This document shows, piece by piece, positions 59,437 through 64,000 of a stretch of 64,000 nt of DNA. The first letter of the stretch is position 1. Each line of letters begins with the position of its first letter. Below the pieces are notes generated by a model, which ran no database searches, had not been told where the DNA came from, and was given only the letters and a program-made list of their open reading frames with translations. Both the position numbers and the translations under genes were made by a program. The stretch is from Janthinobacterium fluminis (GTDB taxonomy: Bacteria; Pseudomonadota; Gammaproteobacteria; Burkholderiales; Burkholderiaceae_D). Location of the stretch: the NCBI RefSeq assembly GCF_028595325.1, contig NZ_JAQQXR010000001.1, positions 1,178,001 through 1,242,000 on the forward strand, given 5' to 3'.

Positions 59437-59685
59437 ATGCAAACTAAAATTTTGAAAATCCAGGGAATGAACAACGAAGGCTGCGCCGACACGGTCACGC
59501 GCGCGCTGGAGGCATTGGACGGCGTCGGCTCCGTCAGCGTCTCGCTGGCCGGCCAACGCGCCACCGTGCAACTGGATGAGACGCTGGCGACGCCGGCGCA
59601 ATTGCAGCAGGCCCTGGATCGGGCCGGCTACCGCCTGGAATTGCCGGAAACCGGCGGCTGCTGCGGCGGTTGCTGCGGTTCTTGA
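59437..59685 (+). CDS. HMA-like small protein with degenerate metal motif and Cys-rich tail
   Basis: An 82-residue protein with the ferredoxin-like heavy-metal-associated fold: MQTKILKIQGMNNEGCADTV, LEALDGVGSVSVSLAGQRAT, LQQALDRAGYRLELP. The usual GMTCxxC motif reads GMNNEGC, so the first Cys is replaced by Asn and only one remains. The C-terminus adds four Cys (GGCCGGCCGS). Metal handling may therefore depend on the tail. The start is preceded by GAGG. It faces narL (convergent) and is divergent from nnrS, suggesting a link to nitrogen-oxide metabolism or metal supply for its enzymes. Confidence 0.86.
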   Translation: MQTKILKIQGMNNEGCADTVTRALEALDGVGSVSVSLAGQRATVQLDETLATPAQLQQALDRAGYRLELPETGGCCGGCCGS

Positions 59686-59782
59686 GTTCCTGCCGTTTCC
59701 GGCGGCATAAAGCCGGGGCAGCCCCCGCAAGGGCTTGGCCCCGCTTGACTCCCCTGCCCTGAACTGGCCGTTTCCGGCCCGC

Positions 59783-60445
59783 TTACTTCCCCTGCCGGTG
59801 TTCGACGGCGTAGACGGCCGCTTGCACGCGGCTGGTCAGCTTCAGCTTCTTCAGCACGTTCTGCACGTGGATCTTGACGGTGCTTTCCGCCAGGTCGAGC
59901 GAACGGGCGATGCCCTTGTTGCTCTCGCCGCGCGCGAGGCAGTCGATGATGTCCTTTTCGCGCGGCGTCAGTTTGTCCAGCTCCGACACCGGCTCTTCGC
60001 GCTGCGTGCCGGCCTGCAGTTGCGCCACCAGCTTGCCCGTCATCGCCTCCGCCACCACGGTTTCGCCGCCGGCGGCGCGGCGCAGCGCCCGCACCAGATA
60101 ATCGGCGTCGATGTTCTTGATCAGGTAGCCGCAGGCGCCGGCCCGCAGCGCCGCCGCCAGGTCGTCGGCGTCCTCCGACACGGTCAGTATCAATATCGCC
60201 GCGTCCGGGCAATCCTGCTGCATCAGTTGCAGCGTTTCGACCCCGGACATGCCGGGCATGTTCAGGTCGAGCAGCACCACGTCGGGCTGTAGTTGCTGGG
60301 CGCGCTTGATGCCGTCGACGCCGTCGCCGGCCTCGCCCACCACCACGAACTCGGTGTGGCGCTGCAGCAGCGAGCGTATGCCGCTGCGGAACAGCGCGTG
60401 GTCGTCGACCAGCAGGACGCTGATCGGTTTATCTGGTGTCTCCAT
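59783..60445 (-). CDS. narL: Nitrate/nitrite response regulator NarL
   Basis: A 220-residue NarL/FixJ-type regulator. Receiver: ISVLLVDDHALFRSGIRSLL, phospho-Asp in VVLLDLNMPGMSG, Thr in ILTVSEDADD and Lys in GYLIKNIDADYLV. Output: a LuxR-type helix-turn-helix (LTPREKDIIDCLARGESNKG, DLAESTVKIHVQNVLKKLKL). The NKNIA/HVQNVLKKL context and the pairing with narX upstream support NarL rather than a generic LuxR regulator. It should activate nitrate respiration genes and repress alternatives. The ATG follows GGAG; the gap from narX is 26 bp. Confidence 0.93.
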   Translation of the reverse strand: METPDKPISVLLVDDHALFRSGIRSLLQRHTEFVVVGEAGDGVDGIKRAQQLQPDVVLLDLNMPGMSGVETLQLMQQDCPDAAILILTVSEDADDLAAALRAGACGYLIKNIDADYLVRALRRAAGGETVVAEAMTGKLVAQLQAGTQREEPVSELDKLTPREKDIIDCLARGESNKGIARSLDLAESTVKIHVQNVLKKLKLTSRVQAAVYAVEHRQGK

Positions 60446-60471
60446 CTTTACTCCATTCTCTTTCAATTGAA

Positions 60472-62412
60472 TCAGGCGGCGCGGCGCTGTTCGTGCCGCA
60501 GGTGCAGTTCGACCGTGGTGCCGCGTCCCGGCACCGAGCTGACCGCGAAACTGGCGTCGATGCGCTGGGCGCGCTCGCGCATGATGTGGATGCCGACGTG
60601 GCTTTCGCCCTTCTGCAGCAGGGTGTCGGCGTCGAAGCCGATGCCATTGTCGTGTATCGTCAGCTTGAAGTCCTGGCTGTCCTGCAAGCGCACCTCGACC
60701 CGGCTGGCCAGCGCGTGCTTGCGGATGTTCGACAGCGCCTCCTGCACGATGAACAGCAGTTGCAGTTGCTGCTCGCGCGGGAACGGCGCGCCGTCGACGT
60801 CGGCCACCAGTTCGGCGGCGATACCGGTTTGGCGGCGGAATTTGTCGATGGTGATCTGCAGCGAGCCGATCAGGTCGTCCTCCATCAGGCGGCTGCGGAA
60901 GTTCAGCAGCAGTTCGCGCACGTCCTCGTAGCTTTCCTGCACGCCCAGGCGCAGCGCCGGCACGATGCCGGCCACTTCTTCGAAGCGCGCGTGCTTGACC
61001 GAGTCGTCCAGCATTTGCACCTGCAAGTTGAGGTAGTTCAGGCTCTGGGCGATGCTGTCGTGCAGACCCTGGGCGACCAGGTTGCGCTCCTCGGAAATGG
61101 CCATCTCGCGCTCGCGCGCGGCCAGGCGCAGGTTTTCCAGCGCAATGCCGAGCACCTGGCCCAGCGTCTCCAGCAGCGATTCCTCGCGCTTGCTGAACAC
61201 CTTCGGTTCGCGGAAATGCAGGTTGAAGAAGCCCATGTGCTGCTCGTGGGCGTGGATGTGGAACACCGACACGGTCGCGAAGCCCTCGCGGTGGCATTGC
61301 AGCTTGTAGTCGCGGTCCACCGTGCGCATGTCGTGCACCATCGTGATCTTCTTCTCGACAGCCTCGCCACACAGGCAGTCGCCCACCTTCAGGCAGTGCT
61401 CGGCCTCGACCAGCTCCACCGACAGGCCGTGGTGCACTACCATGTGCAGGTTGCCGCGGACGGCGTCGAGCACGCGCACGGAGCCGCCGTCGGCGACGAA
61501 GTATTCGCGTATGCGCTGCAGGAAGCCCTCGCACAGCGCCTCCAGCGGCAGGGGCCGCTGCAGGAAGGCGGCGATGCCGTACAACAGCGCCAGTTCGCGG
61601 TTCTGGTCTTCCAGCTCCGCCGTCTTGATGCTGACGCGGTCTTCCAGGCTGCCGTACAGGGCCTGCAAATGGTCGGCCATCTGGTTGAAGCCGTCGGCCA
61701 ACTGGCCGAATTCGTCCTCGCTCTCGACGGGCAGGCGCACGCTGAAGTCCTTGTCGGTCATCCGCTCCATGCCCTCGCGCAGGCGGGTGACCGGTTCGAT
61801 AATCAGCATGAACATCAGGTAGATCATGCTGACCGTGCCGCAGATCGCCATGCCCAGCAACACCAGTTGCGAGCCGCGCAGCCAGAAGGTGCGCTGCTCG
61901 CTGTCGCGCTCGATCAGGCGCACCAGGCCGTCGACCTGGGCGACGAAGTCCTCGGCGTTGCGCTGCAGCGCCAGCAGGCGCGCCGGTTGCCGCTCCGGCA
62001 CTTCCAGCAGGCTGACGACGCCGGGGCGCAGCGTGCGCTGCCAGACCTGGCGGATGCGGCCGAATTCGTGTTGGATTTCGCTGCCGGGCGGCAGGAACAG
62101 GGGGCGCTGCGGGTCGCCCCGGGTCAGGCGCAGCAGTGTGGCGTCGATCAGTTGCACCTGGCGCTCGCTGGCCGGGCGCAGGCTGGCCTCGAACGGCTCG
62201 GCGTCCAGGCGCGTCACCAGCATCGTCAATCGGTAGCTTTGCATGCGCAGGCTGCCCGTCTCGTTGATGGCGGCGGAACTGCCCTCCAGTTGCCAGGACA
62301 GGAACAGCGTCATGCCGATCGCCAGCAGCGCCAGCGTCAGGAAGCACAGCAGCGCGCCGACGATCTTGGTCGACAGTTTTTCCCAGGACGAACGCATCAC
62401 TTCACGCACCAT
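60472..62412 (-). CDS. narX: Nitrate/nitrite sensor kinase NarX
   Basis: A 646-residue membrane kinase. TM1 is at about 17-37. The periplasmic P-box for nitrate reads INETGSLRMQSYRL (near 50-63). TM2 is near 180-205 (GMAICGTVSMIYLMFMLIIE), followed by HAMP. The central GAF-like region has a Cys cluster (AEHCLKVGDCLCGEAVEKK). The HisKA_3 domain has the phospho-His in AQGLHDSIAQSLNYLNLQVQ, and the ATPase has QEALSNIRKHALAS, DNGIGFD and GIHIMRERAQRID. ATG 62412 follows GGAGGG. It is upstream of narL and downstream of moaA, as in many Burkholderiales nar loci. Confidence 0.94.
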   Translation of the reverse strand: MVREVMRSSWEKLSTKIVGALLCFLTLALLAIGMTLFLSWQLEGSSAAINETGSLRMQSYRLTMLVTRLDAEPFEASLRPASERQVQLIDATLLRLTRGDPQRPLFLPPGSEIQHEFGRIRQVWQRTLRPGVVSLLEVPERQPARLLALQRNAEDFVAQVDGLVRLIERDSEQRTFWLRGSQLVLLGMAICGTVSMIYLMFMLIIEPVTRLREGMERMTDKDFSVRLPVESEDEFGQLADGFNQMADHLQALYGSLEDRVSIKTAELEDQNRELALLYGIAAFLQRPLPLEALCEGFLQRIREYFVADGGSVRVLDAVRGNLHMVVHHGLSVELVEAEHCLKVGDCLCGEAVEKKITMVHDMRTVDRDYKLQCHREGFATVSVFHIHAHEQHMGFFNLHFREPKVFSKREESLLETLGQVLGIALENLRLAAREREMAISEERNLVAQGLHDSIAQSLNYLNLQVQMLDDSVKHARFEEVAGIVPALRLGVQESYEDVRELLLNFRSRLMEDDLIGSLQITIDKFRRQTGIAAELVADVDGAPFPREQQLQLLFIVQEALSNIRKHALASRVEVRLQDSQDFKLTIHDNGIGFDADTLLQKGESHVGIHIMRERAQRIDASFAVSSVPGRGTTVELHLRHEQRRAA

Positions 62413-62525
62413 GCGCCCTCCGTCCACTGCCTGCATCCCGCTGTTTCATCGCTGCCTCCATGTATTTCCAATAGTATAGGCGCGAATCGTTGTCTGAGGG
62501 GAACGCCAGCCGTGCCGGCCCGGCT

Positions 62526-63500
62526 TCAGCCGCCGGTCTGCGCCATGAAACGGATGATTTTTCCCGGTTGTTCGCGGAAATCGTGCTGCTGCGGCTTGAG
62601 TTCGATGGCGGCGCGGATCGCCGCCTCCAGTTCGGCGTCGCTGGCGCCGCCGCGCAGCAGCGGCCGGAACTCATACTTTTCTTCCTGGCCCAGGCACAGG
62701 TACAGCGTGCCGTCGACGGCCAGCCGCACCCGGTTGCAGCTGGCGCAGAAGTGCTGCGACATCGGCGTGATGAAGCCGATGCTGCTGCGCCCGTCCGGCG
62801 TGGCCATGTAGCGCGCCGGCCCGCCGCCCAGCTCCAGCGCCTGCGGCACCAGGCCGAACTTGCGCTGCAGCCGCGCCTGGATCGGCGCCAGGTCGAGGAA
62901 GCCGGTGTCGCGTCCGGTCGAACCCATCGGCATCGCCTCGATCAGGCGCAGGATGAATTGCTGCTCGATGCAGAAGGCGACCATGTCGTCGATCTGGTCT
63001 TCGTTCACGCCGCGCATCGCCACCATATTGATCTTGATGGGCGCGAAACCGGCCGCCTTGCCGGCCCGCAGGCCGTCGAGGATGGGCGCCAGGCTGTCGC
63101 GGCCCGTGATCTTTTCCATGCAGGCGCGGTCGAGCGAGTCGAGGCTGACGTTGATGCGGCCGACCCCGGCCGCTTTCAGCGCCACCGCATGGCGCGCCAG
63201 TTGCGTGGCGTTGGTCGACAGCGACAGGTCGCGCAGGCCCGGCAGCGCCGACAGGCGCCCGGCCAGCAGCGGCAGGTCGCGCCGCAGCAGCGGTTCGCCG
63301 CCCGTCATGCGGATGCGCGTGGTGCCCAGCCGCACAAAGGCGGCCAGCAGGCGTTCGATCTCATCGAAGGTCAGCCAGTGCTCGGGTTCCTCGAAGCCGC
63401 GGAAACCCTTTGGAATGCAATAGCTGCAACGCAAATCGCAGCGGTCGGTGACCGATAGCCGCAGATACTCGATGGATCGACCAAATCGGTCGCGTAACAT
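62526..63500 (-). CDS. moaA: GTP 3',8-cyclase MoaA (molybdenum cofactor biosynthesis)
   Basis: A 324-residue radical-SAM enzyme catalysing the first step of molybdopterin synthesis, converting GTP to 3',8-cyclo-GTP. The N-terminal cluster motif is CDLRCSYC (CxxxCxxC) after YLRLSVTDR, and SAM binding lies in MTGGEPLLRRDL. The C-terminal second cluster is CASCNRVRLAVDGTLYLC (CxxC, 13 residues, C). The protein ends in QTGG, the Gly-Gly tail needed for activity. ATG 63500 follows AAGGAG; a GTG at 63515 is rejected because the ribosome site would be inside. The setting in the nar block implies cofactor supply for nitrate reductase. Confidence 0.95.
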   Translation of the reverse strand: MLRDRFGRSIEYLRLSVTDRCDLRCSYCIPKGFRGFEEPEHWLTFDEIERLLAAFVRLGTTRIRMTGGEPLLRRDLPLLAGRLSALPGLRDLSLSTNATQLARHAVALKAAGVGRINVSLDSLDRACMEKITGRDSLAPILDGLRAGKAAGFAPIKINMVAMRGVNEDQIDDMVAFCIEQQFILRLIEAMPMGSTGRDTGFLDLAPIQARLQRKFGLVPQALELGGGPARYMATPDGRSSIGFITPMSQHFCASCNRVRLAVDGTLYLCLGQEEKYEFRPLLRGGASDAELEAAIRAAIELKPQQHDFREQPGKIIRFMAQTGG

Positions 63501-63643
63501 CGCAGACTCCTTCACAACAGATGGGGGGATTGTAGCGGCTCGTGCGGCGTTTTACTGTGGGCAAGAGGGGCTAGGGGAGCTAGTTAGTTTGAACTAGGCG
63601 CTGCCTGGGCCGCTTCGGCGCCTGCCAACTGCGCCTGAAAGCT

Positions 63644-63677
63644 GGGGTCTGCCCCCTGGCGGCCGGGGTCAGACCCC
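63644..63677. repeat. Palindromic GGGGTCTG...CAGACCCC repeat
   Basis: Inverted arms GGGGTCTG and CAGACCCC around 18 bp, with an inner GGGGTCAGACCCC (63665-63677). The GGGGTCA core is shared with the inverted repeat at 2091-2120. It lies between moaA and the parvulin gene. No T-tract follows in either direction. Confidence 0.6.
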
Positions 63678-63714
63678 TGCGCCGCAGGCCAGGGGTGGCG
63701 TTACTGCCTTGGCT

Positions 63715-64000
63715 TTACTGCACCAGCGCGCTGTCGGCGCCTTCCAGGGTGACGCCTTCGATGTCGGCGCGGCCCACGAGGATTTGCAGGTATTGGTGCA
63801 GCGCGCGCTGCCACGCGGCCCGCTTCAGGCGGTCGGCGATCTGCGCCTGCACGGCCTCGAACGGCAGCAGCACGCCGTCGATGCGCCGCAGCACTTCGAC
63901 GATGTGCAGGCCGAAACGCGTTTCCAGCAGGTGTTCGGCCACGGCGCCCGGCTCCAGCCGGAACAGCAGCTTTTCAAACTCCGGCACGGTCTGGCCCAGC
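63715..64000 (-). CDS. Parvulin-type peptidyl-prolyl isomerase (C-terminal part), runs off the right edge
   Basis: About 94 C-terminal residues are present: GQTVPEFEKLLFRLEPGAVA, EHLLETRFGLHIVEVLRRID and GVLLPFEAVQAQIADRLKRA. The ETRFGLHIVEV strand with conserved Gly-His is diagnostic of PpiC/parvulin folds. A NifM-like isomerase of this kind commonly sits between narI and moaA in Burkholderiales, where it may help fold nitrate reductase. The catalytic N-terminal part and the start are outside the window. It is the first gene of the visible moaA-narX-narL run, 214 bp before moaA. Confidence 0.87.
   Translation of the reverse strand, partial: LGQTVPEFEKLLFRLEPGAVAEHLLETRFGLHIVEVLRRIDGVLLPFEAVQAQIADRLKRAAWQRALHQYLQILVGRADIEGVTLEGADSALVQ

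Overview
The window is GC-rich chromosomal DNA. Protein families, the lower-glycolysis genes and a Burkholderiales-type nitrate-respiration block (parvulin-moaA-narX-narL) point to a betaproteobacterium of the Oxalobacteraceae type (Janthinobacterium/Massilia/Duganella-like). That placement is inference; there is no rRNA in the window to settle it.

Layout. 0-10 kb: start of a thiolase, an MHS-type MFS transporter, a secreted M36-like metalloprotease with a PPC domain, two small envelope proteins, an M14 peptidase/alpha-beta hydrolase pair and a large PAS/GAF/GGDEF/EAL protein. 10-13 kb: three hemerythrin-type proteins and an orphan ParA; two of the hemerythrins are divergent and share a duplicated FNR/Dnr-type promoter. 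13-14.7 kb: AMP nucleosidase, TTG start. 14.7-17.3 kb: an AT-richer island of small orphan genes, a DUF1493 gene, a start-less gene remnant and a 160-bp IS5-like MITE. 17.4-24.1 kb: eno, pyk, gap and ppc on one strand. 24.4-25.5 kb: a small membrane protein and a DUF481 outer-membrane protein.

25.5-48.5 kb is the centrepiece: 19 tightly packed minus-strand genes, many joined by ATGA overlaps, encoding an extracellular contractile injection system (eCIS; Afp/PVC-like phage-tail device). Read from the promoter: sheath, tube, T4-baseplate-like chaperone, Pro/Ala-rich protein, DUF4255 tail cap, AAA+ ATPase, a small protein, two DUF4157 putative cargo proteins, Pvc7-like tube/baseplate protein, LysM protein, gpD-like hub, gp5-like spike, PAAR-like tip, gp25, two large baseplate proteins, a gpI-like/beta-helix protein and a DUF6519 protein. 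I could not find a tape-measure gene, the sheath carries a long helical insertion, and the two DUF4157 proteins have unrelated C-terminal domains.

49-57.8 kb: a small secreted Cys-containing protein, then a signalling operon (periplasmic binding protein, hybrid histidine kinase with two receivers and Hpt, REC-PAS-GGDEF-EAL-REC protein, Cys-rich small protein) resembling TorT/TorS with a c-di-GMP output. 57.9-64 kb: nitrogen-oxide physiology: NnrS, an HMA-like protein with a degenerate metal motif and an FNR-like box between them, then narL, narX, moaA and a parvulin running in from beyond the right edge, where narGHJI would be expected.
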